A DNA stretch of 58,455 nucleotides, from assembly GCA_026395555.1 (NCBI GenBank), contig JAPLYO010000032.1, positions 1-58,455 of the forward strand, written 5' to 3'. Position 1 is the first letter of the stretch, and the number at the start of each line of letters is the position of its first letter. Below the pieces are notes generated by a model that ran no database searches, was not told the origin of the DNA, and worked only from the letters and a program-made list of their open reading frames with translations. The stretch is from Candidatus Peregrinibacteria bacterium. Its GTDB lineage: Bacteria > Patescibacteriota > Gracilibacteria > UBA1369 > UBA12463. Below, in pieces: positions 1-7,847 of the stretch. A program made the translations under genes and the position numbers.

Positions 1-680
1 AATACTATCCTAATGATGCCATGCCTCGCGGAGAAGTCGCCTATCTTCTCTACATGCTCAAAGCGCTTGCCGACAATGATGTGGCGGCGAATGACTCTTC
101 GATTTGGGCAAATGGCAAGAAGCAGGTTAGCTACAATGAGGAGCGTGGAGTTCTTATGCCGAAGCAATTGAAGAATGCCTATGCGTTTGATGACTGTGGG
201 AAGATGAGTAAGTATGCTTCTGAGGCGTGGTATCCGGATTTTCTGAAAACTTTGGATGGACCTGGCGCGAAGGATCCTATCTTACCAAGAATTACCGATG
301 CCTGTTTTTCTAAGGAAGCGGGACGGTTGATTATTCTGGTGGATGAGGGTTACATGAAGCTATCTTCCATCTATAAATATACGGTTAACAAATCTGCTGG
401 AGCGCTTGAACATGCTGATTTTCCGGGTAATCCGGCGTATGGTATTGTGAGTATTCCCCAATTCGGCAAGAGGCAGGGTGATTTTATTCCTCTGACCGGT
501 GAGGTGGGTGATGCGGGTGGTGGTACGCAGTGTTATTTTGAGTACTATTTTGAAAAAAATCTTCTCGCGCTGCAACGATGTCGAACATTCTCCTCCGGCG
601 AGACGGTTGGAGGCACGCCTACGCATCCCGTTTATGGTTCTGGCCAAACGATTTATACACCGTGGAAAATTATTAAGTAG
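1..680 (+). CDS. C-terminal part of a probable secreted protein with an SLH-like segment (5' end outside window)
   Basis: The frame is open to the left edge, so the true start lies upstream; the first ATG in view is at 21. The first residues (YYPNDAMPRGEVAYLLYML) look like the end of an S-layer homology repeat, whose usual ending is a P-x-x-x-(I/M)-T/P-R-x-E-x-x-x-L-L pattern. The remaining ~200 residues are rich in Gly, Tyr and Pro, contain a few cysteines and have no membrane segment; I do not recognise a domain there. An envelope-located protein is likely from the SLH-like end, but this rests on one partial repeat. It ends with TAG and has no visible terminator before the next ORF. Confidence 0.6.
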   Translation, partial: YYPNDAMPRGEVAYLLYMLKALADNDVAANDSSIWANGKKQVSYNEERGVLMPKQLKNAYAFDDCGKMSKYASEAWYPDFLKTLDGPGAKDPILPRITDACFSKEAGRLIILVDEGYMKLSSIYKYTVNKSAGALEHADFPGNPAYGIVSIPQFGKRQGDFIPLTGEVGDAGGGTQCYFEYYFEKNLLALQRCRTFSSGETVGGTPTHPVYGSGQTIYTPWKIIK

Positions 681-726
681 TTGAGAAATTCTGCAATTCA
701 TTTTCTCTATTTCTTCTGCCGAACTC

Positions 727-1158
727 TTGTTCGTCATTGATTTTTCAGATATAAAGACGATACTTTCTCCAAGTCGCGCTCCTACGAAGTTACACAAAAT
801 CGCTGATCTTCGCGATGATCCCGATGGTCCTACTGATGTCGCCATTCAGACCCGTTTACAGGTTATTATTGCGAAGAATTTTGATACGAAGAGGTTGGAT
901 ATGTATCAGAATATGCTTACATGTCCGCAATCGGTCTTGGGATGGATGACTATTTATGATGAGGTCGCCCAAGAGTTATTTGGGAAGAGTTTGTTTACCG
1001 TTCAGGCCTATCAAGCCCCTGCGCCGCAGCATGAGGTGACGCATTCTGTTTTTGCAAATCACTACGCATCCGGGCTGCCTCAGAGTCCCGCGATAGCCTT
1101 TGCCGTATCGTATTTTTTTGATTATCTCGTGAAGAGATACAACCAAAGCGTCGATTAA
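727..1158 (+). CDS. Hypothetical protein (uncertain start)
   Basis: An open frame of 143 codons starting at TTG 727; there is no in-frame ATG near the beginning and the frame closes upstream at TGA 682-684, so the start is uncertain (TTG 727 or an ATT/CTG codon just upstream). The product has no signal peptide or membrane segment and no motif I recognise. It lies 46 nt after the SLH-like gene and 83 nt before uvrB on the same strand. Its codon use looks like that of its neighbours, so I regard it as probably real, but a chance ORF or a decayed gene remains possible. Confidence 0.45.
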   Translation: MFVIDFSDIKTILSPSRAPTKLHKIADLRDDPDGPTDVAIQTRLQVIIAKNFDTKRLDMYQNMLTCPQSVLGWMTIYDEVAQELFGKSLFTVQAYQAPAPQHEVTHSVFANHYASGLPQSPAIAFAVSYFFDYLVKRYNQSVD

Positions 1159-1203
1159 TATCTTGTTGAAGCTCAAAAAATACTCTTGTCCTAGAGGTTT
1201 GGC

Positions 1204-1241
1204 TTGTCTTGGCCGCCATATTCGGTGTAAGATAGGTTGCC
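1204..1241 (+). promoter_or_regulatory. uvrB promoter, leaderless layout
   Basis: TTGTCT (1204-1209), an 18-nt spacer and TAAGAT (1228-1233). Only 8 nt separate the -10 box from the uvrB ATG, which puts the expected transcript start 1-2 nt before the start codon. No Shine-Dalgarno is possible in this arrangement. No SOS-box-like palindrome was seen. Confidence 0.6.
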
Positions 1242-3215
1242 ATGGATTTTAAACTTGTATCGCCATACCAGCCCAAAGGAGATCAGCCCAAAGCTATCGA
1301 GAAGCTCGTTCGCAATGCTAATAAAGGCATGCGCGACCAGGTATTACTTGGTGCTACGGGAACGGGAAAGACCTTCGTGATGGCGAACATGATCCAACAG
1401 CTCCAGAAGCCGACGTTGATTTTGGCGCACAATAAGACACTTACGGCGCAGCTCTGTACGGAGTTCAAGGAGCTTTTTCCGGATAACGCGGTGAGCTACT
1501 TCGTTTCCTATTATGATTATTATCAGCCGGAGGCGTATATGCCGGCATCGGATACGTATATTGAGAAAGACGCTTCGATTAATGAGGAGATTGAGAAGTT
1601 TCGACACGCGGCTACGGTAAATTTATTGACGAGAAAGGACACATTAATTGTGGCTTCTGTTTCGTGTATCTATGGCTTGGGTGACGTATCTTCTTATTCG
1701 CAGTTGGCTATTGAGTTGAAGGTAGGGGAGGAAAGGAAGAGAGATAAATTGCTCAGACATCTCACGGATATCCAGTACCGCCGTAGTGACATGGAGTTCA
1801 AACAGGGTATGTTCCATGTGCTTGGTGATAGCGTGGAGATTTTTCCACCGCACAAGGATACGGTATATAGAGTTGAGTTTTTTGGAGATGAGATTGAGAA
1901 GATCTGCGAGGTGGACTTCATTACGGGTGAGGTAATCACCGATTTGAAGTCGGTGACGATATTCCCGGCGAAACATGACGTTACGACTCCTGAGAAGATT
2001 AAAAATGCGGTCGATAAGATTCGTGCCGATATGGAAATCCGACATAGTGAGTTTCTGAAAATGGGGAAAATTGTGGAGGCGGAACGTCTCAAGACTCGAA
2101 CAGAATATGACTTGGAGCTCTTACAAGAAACGGGTTACTGTAGCGGTATTGAGAACTATACGCGATACCTCGCCGATCGAGAACCGGGTCAACAGTCTGC
2201 TACATTGTTGGACTACTTCCCGGACGACTTCTTGCTGATTGTAGATGAGTCGCACATCACGATTCCGCAAATTGGAGGTATGTTCAATGGTAACTATTCT
2301 CGTAAGCAGACACTTATTGATTACGGCTTCCGTCTGCCGTCAGCTCATGACAATAGACCGTTGAAGTTCGAGGAGTTTGAGAAGCATATTAATCAGGCGG
2401 TATATGTATCGGCCACCCCGGCCAAATACGAAATGGGTGCGGTAAAGATGGATCCGGAAAAAATTGTTGATCTGGTAATTCGTCCTACTGGGCTTGTGGA
2501 TCCGGTTGTTGAGGTGCGTCCTACGAAACATCAGATTGATGATATTTTGAATATGATTCAGGAGCGAATCAAAATGGGTGAGCGTACGTTAATTACAACA
2601 CTCACAAAGCGATCATCCGAAGATCTTACCGAGTTCCTTATCGATGCCGGCGTGAAGGTGAAATACCTGCACTCGGATATTGATACCATGGAGCGTATTG
2701 AGATTTTGCGTGAGTTGCGATTGGGGTTATTGGATGTTGTTGTTGGTATTAACTTACTTCGAGAAGGTTTGGATCTTCCTGAGGTTTCGTTTATTGCTAT
2801 TCTGGATGCGGATAAAGAGGGCTTCTTGCGCTCAGGACCTGCCCTTATCCAGACTATTGGACGTGCGGCACGTAATATCAACGGAACGGTGGTTCTCTAC
2901 GCCGATCGTATGACGGCGGCCATGACGATGGCCATTGGTGAGACAGAGCGACGACGCGCGATCCAGGTGGCATACAACAAGGAGCATGGCATCACGCCGA
3001 AGACGATTATCAAGGCGATCAAGGATATTGCCATGGGTCGCAAGAAAGAAGATGTGAAAAAGTTTGATGCCAAGAAAATTCCAAAGAGTGAGGTTGGTCA
3101 GGTTATCCACATGCTTGAGTCACAGATGGAGCTGGCTAGCGAAAACCTCGAGTTTGAGAAGGCGGCCGAGTTGAGAGATCAGATTGAGGAGCTGAAGAAG
3201 ATGATGGTGGCATAA
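1242..3215 (+). CDS. uvrB: UvrABC system subunit B (excinuclease ABC subunit B)
   Basis: DNA-damage recognition helicase-like subunit of nucleotide excision repair; it receives damaged DNA from UvrA and recruits UvrC. The 657-residue length is normal. Visible features are the N-terminal motif around DQPKAI, Walker A GATGTGKT (residues 37-44), the Tyr-rich beta-hairpin (SYYDYYQPEAYMP, about 88-101) that clamps the strand, the Walker B region VDESH, SATPAKYE, the RIGR-type motif in QTIGRAARN, and a C-terminal UVR domain (LEFEKAAELRDQI) that contacts UvrC. ATG 1242 fits both the family N-terminus and the promoter. uvrA and uvrC are not in this window. Confidence 0.97.
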   Translation: MDFKLVSPYQPKGDQPKAIEKLVRNANKGMRDQVLLGATGTGKTFVMANMIQQLQKPTLILAHNKTLTAQLCTEFKELFPDNAVSYFVSYYDYYQPEAYMPASDTYIEKDASINEEIEKFRHAATVNLLTRKDTLIVASVSCIYGLGDVSSYSQLAIELKVGEERKRDKLLRHLTDIQYRRSDMEFKQGMFHVLGDSVEIFPPHKDTVYRVEFFGDEIEKICEVDFITGEVITDLKSVTIFPAKHDVTTPEKIKNAVDKIRADMEIRHSEFLKMGKIVEAERLKTRTEYDLELLQETGYCSGIENYTRYLADREPGQQSATLLDYFPDDFLLIVDESHITIPQIGGMFNGNYSRKQTLIDYGFRLPSAHDNRPLKFEEFEKHINQAVYVSATPAKYEMGAVKMDPEKIVDLVIRPTGLVDPVVEVRPTKHQIDDILNMIQERIKMGERTLITTLTKRSSEDLTEFLIDAGVKVKYLHSDIDTMERIEILRELRLGLLDVVVGINLLREGLDLPEVSFIAILDADKEGFLRSGPALIQTIGRAARNINGTVVLYADRMTAAMTMAIGETERRRAIQVAYNKEHGITPKTIIKAIKDIAMGRKKEDVKKFDAKKIPKSEVGQVIHMLESQMELASENLEFEKAAELRDQIEELKKMMVA

Positions 3216-3248
3216 TTTGCATCACCCCCTCAGCTGATTTTCTTGAGC

Positions 3249-3995
3249 TTATTTTTCTCGTACGCTTATTTGCTTGAGACGATAGAGAAGTTCGTTTTTG
3301 ACGTCCAGAAATTGACTTCGTTGGTCTGGCCGAATGCTGGGTGACTGCCAAATTCCCGGACTTGAGTATACGGTTTCTTTCCATGGGATGAGGCCATAAT
3401 CCCTGAGTGTTTTGCCGCTGCGCACCACGTCATAACCCATGATAGCGCCGCCGTCTCTATTGGCTACCATTGCTTCGGTTCCTCCTTGGTTAGGGATGAG
3501 TTGAGGCACGCGCATGTAGAGTTTGCTTAGTATTTTACTAGCGGTGCGAGGATAGGGTGTGGCCATGTTTCCTTTGGCGAGGAGTTCGTATGGCCATTTT
3601 ATTCCTTCTAGATCTTCCGGTTTTGCGAAGATTACGAGTCGCGTGGAACCTCCTGCGAGTGTTAAAAGCTTATTTTTTGGTGAAATTTCCTTACCTTCTC
3701 CCAGTAGAATTCCTGACATGTCCCACATATCTTTATCCATTTCTTCATATGGTCTTTCTAGATCGTTCTCTATGGCTGTATCGTCGCCAATAATGCCGAG
3801 AGAAAATATGCCCTCTCGTAAAAATGCAGCGATATCATTGACGCGCGTCGGTCGGAAGACGGCACCCGGGATAAGTTTTGAGGTAAGTCTGTCTCTCGGG
3901 CCTTCAAGCTTGAGAATTTCGCTTACCGCCTTGCAGTCTTCGGATATTCGACTATTGGTTGGTAGTCCTATTTTAATTGGTTCGGGTGAGTTCAT
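3249..3995 (-). CDS. hisG: HisG-family ATP phosphoribosyltransferase-like protein (orphan)
   Basis: The 248-residue product aligns by eye with ATP phosphoribosyltransferase, the first enzyme of histidine biosynthesis (ATP + PRPP to PR-ATP). The family landmarks appear in order: RPTRVNDIAAFLREG followed by LGIIGDD (usual R-x-x-D-I-P-x-Y-V and DLGI-G-D), ATPYPRTA (usual AT-x-YP), GGTEA (usual GS-x-E) and the PRPP loop DVVRSGKTLRDYGL (usual D-x-V-x-T/S-G-x-TL-x-x-N-GL). It is longer than short HisG (about 210) but lacks room for the ACT domain of long HisG (about 290-300). No other his gene is in the window. It is transcribed after the TrpR/YerC-type regulator, with a hairpin between them. It may be a real HisG or a repurposed PRPP-dependent transferase. 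Confidence 0.75.
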   Translation of the reverse strand: MNSPEPIKIGLPTNSRISEDCKAVSEILKLEGPRDRLTSKLIPGAVFRPTRVNDIAAFLREGIFSLGIIGDDTAIENDLERPYEEMDKDMWDMSGILLGEGKEISPKNKLLTLAGGSTRLVIFAKPEDLEGIKWPYELLAKGNMATPYPRTASKILSKLYMRVPQLIPNQGGTEAMVANRDGGAIMGYDVVRSGKTLRDYGLIPWKETVYSSPGIWQSPSIRPDQRSQFLDVKNELLYRLKQISVREK

Positions 3996-4021
3996 GGTAA
4001 TGTTTTGTAAAAATGGTATAT

Positions 4022-4060
4022 AAAAAAAATCCCGCGAACGTTTGTAAGTTTATGCGGGAT
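4022..4060 (-). terminator. Intrinsic terminator or attenuator between the regulator and hisG-like genes
   Basis: On the minus strand ATCCCGC (4060-4054) pairs with GCGGGAT (4035-4029), leaving an 18-nt loop, and runs straight into eight T residues (plus-strand A 4022-4029). This is a canonical intrinsic terminator shape. It follows the yerC-type gene and precedes the hisG-like gene, so it can end the first transcript or attenuate the second. Confidence 0.7.
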
Positions 4061-4068
4061 AAAGGGTG

Positions 4069-4084
4069 TGTCTCTTGTGAGACA
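4069..4084 (-). promoter_or_regulatory. Inverted repeat TGTCTC-TTGT-GAGACA upstream of the hisG-like gene
   Basis: A perfect 6-bp inverted repeat with a 4-nt loop sits directly after the regulator stop codon and just ahead of the terminator-like hairpin. It could be an RNA hairpin or a DNA operator; the sequence alone does not decide. Confidence 0.35.
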
Positions 4085-4105
4085 TTGCGTATGTATAATG
4101 TGCGC

Positions 4106-4387
4106 CTAAGCGCGATGCAATGCCAATTTATAGCCACCCTCTCCGTGATGGAGCCAGTGTGCTACGCGCGTGATTGTGGCTGTGCTTGAGCCTGTTTTTT
4201 CGCAGATAGTTCTATAGGGAATATTTTTCTCTATGAGTTTTGCCACCTGAAAACGCTCAGACATGGCTTGTAGCTCGGATAATGTACACAGGTCACGGAA
4301 AAATTTTTTGCATTCGTCCTTTGTCTTGAGCTTCAGGATTGCTCCGTAAAGTTCATTCATCGATGCTGTGTTGAGTTCGTTTCCCAT
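4106..4387 (-). CDS. YerC/YecD-type TrpR-related transcriptional regulator
   Basis: A 93-residue, all-helical DNA-binding protein. The core CTLSELQAMSERFQVAKL plus the helix-turn-helix IPYRTICEKTGSSTATITRV matches the TrpR/YerC family (LT-x-x-E-x-x-x-x-x-x-R ... S-x-x-T-I-x-R-V). TrpR itself represses tryptophan genes; the YerC-like branch in Gram-positive bacteria has been connected with histidine-gene control. Here the next gene on the transcript is hisG-like, which agrees with that. Its promoter (4429-4456) and a palindrome at the transcript start (4404-4423) suggest autoregulation. The ligand cannot be read from sequence. Confidence 0.85.
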   Translation of the reverse strand: MGNELNTASMNELYGAILKLKTKDECKKFFRDLCTLSELQAMSERFQVAKLIEKNIPYRTICEKTGSSTATITRVAHWLHHGEGGYKLALHRA

Positions 4388-4403
4388 TTAATATATGGTT
4401 TAG

Positions 4404-4456
4404 TGTTTTACTACGTTAAAACAGTGTCATTATAACAAATTGGTTCTTGGAGTCAA
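4404..4456 (-). promoter_or_regulatory. Promoter of the yerC-type gene with an overlapping palindrome
   Basis: Minus strand: TTGACT (4456-4451), 16-nt spacer, TATAAT (4434-4429). The expected start is near 4422. A 20-bp palindrome TGTTTTA-CTACGT-TAAAACA (4404-4423) lies exactly over that start, the classic place for an autorepressor operator. Confidence 0.65.
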
Positions 4457-4486
4457 ATCTTTTTGGTAATGAAGCTATTTTTTATA

Positions 4487-5290
4487 TTATTCACTTTTTC
4501 TGAGTAGCTCATTTAGTACATTCTCCCATGTTGTAAGTTTTTTGAGTCTTTTTTCTAATTTTTGTCGGAATAGTCGAAGGCGTGCGGCGAGAAGTGAATT
4601 CACGTGAAATGACATTATTTCTCTGCTTGTTGAGAGTTTATTGAATTTTTGGCTTATTGGTTGATGAGAGCCAGAGTTGTCTATTTGACTCATTTCATTT
4701 TTGTTTTCTATACGAGTAATTTCCCCGGGGAATTTTTTAGCTTTATTTGCGACATTTTCCTGGAAAGAAGGTGATAGAAGAATATTATTTATTGGTAGGC
4801 AAGTTGATGGATTGGTTGAGTTGGAGAATAGTGTATGTTGCTCGTCTTTTTGCTGTTGTTGATAATCACGAACATATACTTCAAGGGCAGGCTTTGAGAG
4901 ATTTCTCAGCATCTCTAGCCATGTTTCCTCGTTACCAGAGGTTACCAGCGAAAGAACGGCCCTAATTTTCGACCACCCTATTTCGCCACGATAGAGGGCG
5001 CGACGGAGATGCGGCAAGTCGATTAGCTGAGCATCAAGCCGTAATACTTCACTTGCGACTTCATAATTCACTCCTCCAACAATTAGGGCAAAATGAAAAA
5101 TGGAAGAAAATTTCTTCATATTGTATATGTTGCGACGAGCAATCAGCGGCAGCAACCCAACGAACATCCTTCGCGATTTTACGGAGATGCTACCTAACTG
5201 CTGACACCTTTTGAGTAAATCGGTATCACTCAAAGATTCAGGATCGTATGTTGCTGATTGAGTAAGCTGTTTATTGAAATAATAATTCAT
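4487..5290 (-). CDS. DUF222-like protein lacking the HNH nuclease domain
   Basis: The 267-residue product resembles the N-terminal DUF222 region of the DUF222-HNH family: a helix around residues 60-80, FHFALIVGGVNYEVASEVLRL, then LPHLRRALYRGEIGWSKIRAV and a following WLEMLRNLSKPALEVYVRD. A low-complexity stretch (about 145-210) leads to a second piece, SFHVNSLLAARLRLFRQKLEKR, that in relatives precedes the HNH nuclease. The ORF stops there, and no H-N-H or Cys-x-x-Cys remnant is visible downstream. It may be a truncated gene or a DNA-binding-only version. The region is more AT-rich than its neighbours. A palindrome lies just upstream (5295-5314). Confidence 0.55.
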   Translation of the reverse strand: MNYYFNKQLTQSATYDPESLSDTDLLKRCQQLGSISVKSRRMFVGLLPLIARRNIYNMKKFSSIFHFALIVGGVNYEVASEVLRLDAQLIDLPHLRRALYRGEIGWSKIRAVLSLVTSGNEETWLEMLRNLSKPALEVYVRDYQQQQKDEQHTLFSNSTNPSTCLPINNILLSPSFQENVANKAKKFPGEITRIENKNEMSQIDNSGSHQPISQKFNKLSTSREIMSFHVNSLLAARLRLFRQKLEKRLKKLTTWENVLNELLRKSE

Positions 5291-5294
5291 AAAA

Positions 5295-5314
5295 TACGAT
5301 TATTGATTATCGTA
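5295..5314. promoter_or_regulatory. Palindrome TACGAT-N8-ATCGTA upstream of the DUF222-like gene
   Basis: Perfect 6-bp arms around TATTGATT, only 4 nt upstream of the DUF222-like start codon. A weak -35/-10 pair (TTAGCA-18-GATACT on the minus strand) precedes it, so it would lie at the transcript start. An operator is possible; no family is recognised. Confidence 0.35.
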
Positions 5315-5403
5315 GTATCTCATGCTTTTTTATGGCTTGCTAATAACAAAAACCTGAAAATCTTCTGGCAGGAAGGTGACACAAATGCGCCATGAATAAT
5401 TCT

Positions 5404-7830
5404 TTATTTTCCCTCGGGAAGCTCCCTCATAACCGTTATCCCTTCCGGAAGAGAGTCGAGAATGGCGTCGCCCCAGGATTTGTGGAGGATGCGGGTGTCG
5501 AAGATGTAGAGGTTTTTTTGAGCGGTTGATGGAGTTGGATTCTTGAGAAACTGATTGAGGAATCCGAGGAAACGAAGAGTTGCCTCAGGAAGTGAGTACT
5601 GCGTAAACGCGTTCATGTAGCGCTGATTTTGCATTTGGATGAGTGGATCCGATGGTGGGTCGAATGGAATTTTCTGAAAGATGAAGTTCTCGTAGGGAAG
5701 TTTGCTGAGCTCGATTTTTTCGAAAAAAGCAAAGGTTCCGAAAAGCACGGTATGCTCCGGATCGGCTCGATACTTCTCTCCAATTTTTCCTTTTCCACCG
5801 CTGAAGTCTTGACTAAGGAGATCTATCTCGCTGCGTCGGAGGTTTGTAGCAAGCGCATAGTAGGCGTTGTGGAGTGTACGCTTGGAGCCAAAAATGGCGA
5901 TGGTCTTGCCGGGAGCATCTTTGATAATTTTTCCCATCAGGGCATTGGCGTGCATGTTGTATTCCGATTTTTCCTGATCAGGTAGGTGTGCAGGTATAAT
6001 AATTTTTACATTTTCAATGAGATCAGGACGTGGCCCGATTACTATCTCTTTGATATTTTCATCGTTGAGAGAAAGTCTTTCACGGATGTAGTCGAATGAT
6101 TTTGCCACGCGCATGGTTGAGGATAGGAAGATTCTTGTTTTTTGATCTTTGAAAAATGGCATATTCCATACTGTTTCCATGGTTTCGATTGGCATGTAGC
6201 GGAGACGAATTTCCTCAGCGTGATTTTGGCCGAGCATAGCCATTGATGAGCTTTTTGCTTCGCCTTCTACGAAGAGACTTTTTGCGACGGATAACTCCTC
6301 GAGAAGTTCCCCATATATATCAGGCTGCTCACTCATGTGCTCGGTGAGATAGGTGATGATTATCTGATACAGTTCCTGGATCTGTATCCACTCTTTCGTG
6401 TTTTTATGCGTGTCCTGGATGAAGAGAACGTCGAGATCTCTTTCGGTGTACTTGCGATAAATCAGGCCGAGCATGCCAAAGAAAAACTGCATTTTTTCCC
6501 AAAGGAGGGATGCTCCGCTATCATGAAGAACTCCCGTAAGTTTGTATTTTTCTTCTAATCCATCGAGAGAGAATGTACGTGAGGTGGCGGAGAAAATATG
6601 CTTTTCAAAGTGGTCCGCTTCGCAGACGATCAGATTCTTGATGTCGTGAAGATGGCTTGATGGTGCGATAATTTCCTTTGCGAGTGCGCGGTGGTAGCAG
6701 ACGAGAATCTTCGCCTGTTCCTGTTCTTTGTAGGCTTTTTGCATGAATGGTTCGTCGGCGATTTTGCATCTCCATGGGTTAATATTTACCCTTTCCCATT
6801 TGCGATACTCCTCGCCATTGAGACATAATTCATCCTGCTCTCCTCTCGAGGTATAGGTGCTCCAGAGATATATTTTTGAAAAAAAAGCTGCTTCCTCAAA
6901 GGACTTATTTTCTTTTTCCATCTCTAACTTGAGACGCGAAGGAGAGAGGTATCGTCCTGTTTCTTTGATGAGGATGATATCCTTGTTGTCAGAAAATGTG
7001 CTGTGGAAGAGGTTTTCCTGTAGTCCCGGTGTTGCGAGTGAGATGAGGGTCTTGTCTTTATTATTCTTATGGTACCGCATGAGAGCGTTCATGAGTGCGG
7101 TATATTTTCCGTTTCCTATGCCAATTTCCAGAAGGAGTGTCTCGTTTTTTTCTAATGCTTCCAAGACTGCCGTTTCGATTTCTCCCTGCTTGCTGCTGGA
7201 TTGGAATTCTTTTTTTGGCTTACTAATTAGATTTTCTTCGATGTATGCGCCACCTTTTTTTCCTCCTTGAAATAGTAGCGAGTAATGTGGTGTCGTCTCT
7301 CCGAAAATAGTACGTATAGTCTGAAGTATCTCTGGGCTTAGTGTCTGGATTTTTTTCAGAAGTTTCTGGAAGAGTGTTGCACAGGCAATCGTATCACTCA
7401 TGGCTCGATGGTTTTGTTTATCGGCAATGCCGAAAACAGCAGAGAGCGTTTCGAGGCTATATGATGGCATTTTTGGGTACAACGTCGCCGTGAGCGGAAG
7501 TGTGTCGAACTCGACGTTATTAACTAGACCGAACCCTTTGTTTCGCAGGAAGCTGGTATCGAAGGTGATGTTGTGGCCTACGATAGGCAGGTCTCCTATG
7601 AAGTCGATAATTTGCTGCTTCACATCCTCGAGCTTCGGGGCATTGGCGACGTCCTCGTCATGAATGCCGGTGATATGCGAAACAATCTGCGGAATCGGTA
7701 CACCAGGATTGACGAGCGTCTGATATCGTTCGTAAATTCCATTTTCATCAAATTTGATCGCCGCCACCTCTATGGGGTAGTCGGAGACCGGGTCAAAGCC
7801 GGTAGTTTCGAGATCGAGAGCTATATACAT
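5404..7830 (-). CDS. DEDDh 3'-5' exonuclease fused to a DinG-like helicase domain with degenerate ATPase motifs
   Basis: Residues 1-175 form a DnaQ/epsilon-like exonuclease with all catalytic positions: D6 and E8 (DLETTG), H86 and D91 (VGHNITFD), H141 and D146 (HRAMSD). The rest (about 215-808) follows the XPD/DinG plan seen in exonuclease-DinG proteins, but key motifs are eroded: Walker A is GIGNGKYT (236-243) with Y for the usual T/S, the DEAH box reads CEADHFE, SATL reads SSTM, the FWEG-x-D motif reads FFEKIE, and QGxGRxIR reads LGFLNQFLK with both arginines gone. Only some of the Fe-S cysteines seem present. The exonuclease should work; ATP-driven unwinding is doubtful. The start fits an extended -10 promoter. 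Confidence 0.8.
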   Translation of the reverse strand: MYIALDLETTGFDPVSDYPIEVAAIKFDENGIYERYQTLVNPGVPIPQIVSHITGIHDEDVANAPKLEDVKQQIIDFIGDLPIVGHNITFDTSFLRNKGFGLVNNVEFDTLPLTATLYPKMPSYSLETLSAVFGIADKQNHRAMSDTIACATLFQKLLKKIQTLSPEILQTIRTIFGETTPHYSLLFQGGKKGGAYIEENLISKPKKEFQSSSKQGEIETAVLEALEKNETLLLEIGIGNGKYTALMNALMRYHKNNKDKTLISLATPGLQENLFHSTFSDNKDIILIKETGRYLSPSRLKLEMEKENKSFEEAAFFSKIYLWSTYTSRGEQDELCLNGEEYRKWERVNINPWRCKIADEPFMQKAYKEQEQAKILVCYHRALAKEIIAPSSHLHDIKNLIVCEADHFEKHIFSATSRTFSLDGLEEKYKLTGVLHDSGASLLWEKMQFFFGMLGLIYRKYTERDLDVLFIQDTHKNTKEWIQIQELYQIIITYLTEHMSEQPDIYGELLEELSVAKSLFVEGEAKSSSMAMLGQNHAEEIRLRYMPIETMETVWNMPFFKDQKTRIFLSSTMRVAKSFDYIRERLSLNDENIKEIVIGPRPDLIENVKIIIPAHLPDQEKSEYNMHANALMGKIIKDAPGKTIAIFGSKRTLHNAYYALATNLRRSEIDLLSQDFSGGKGKIGEKYRADPEHTVLFGTFAFFEKIELSKLPYENFIFQKIPFDPPSDPLIQMQNQRYMNAFTQYSLPEATLRFLGFLNQFLKNPTPSTAQKNLYIFDTRILHKSWGDAILDSLPEGITVMRELPEGK

Positions 7831-7847
7831 CGGGCGGCATTATAACA
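7831..7847 (-). promoter_or_regulatory. Extended -10 promoter of the exonuclease-DinG gene, leaderless layout
   Basis: On the minus strand TGTTATAAT (7847-7839) is an extended -10 box (TG-n-TATAAT) lying over the carA stop codon. It ends 8 nt before the ATG at 7830, so the transcript should start 1-2 nt ahead of the start codon. No good -35 is seen. Confidence 0.55.

Noticed and set aside
5613..5985. ORFs of 60-120 codons within the exonuclease-DinG gene on either strand
   Set aside because: They are out-of-frame shadows of the long gene, without promoters or recognisable products.
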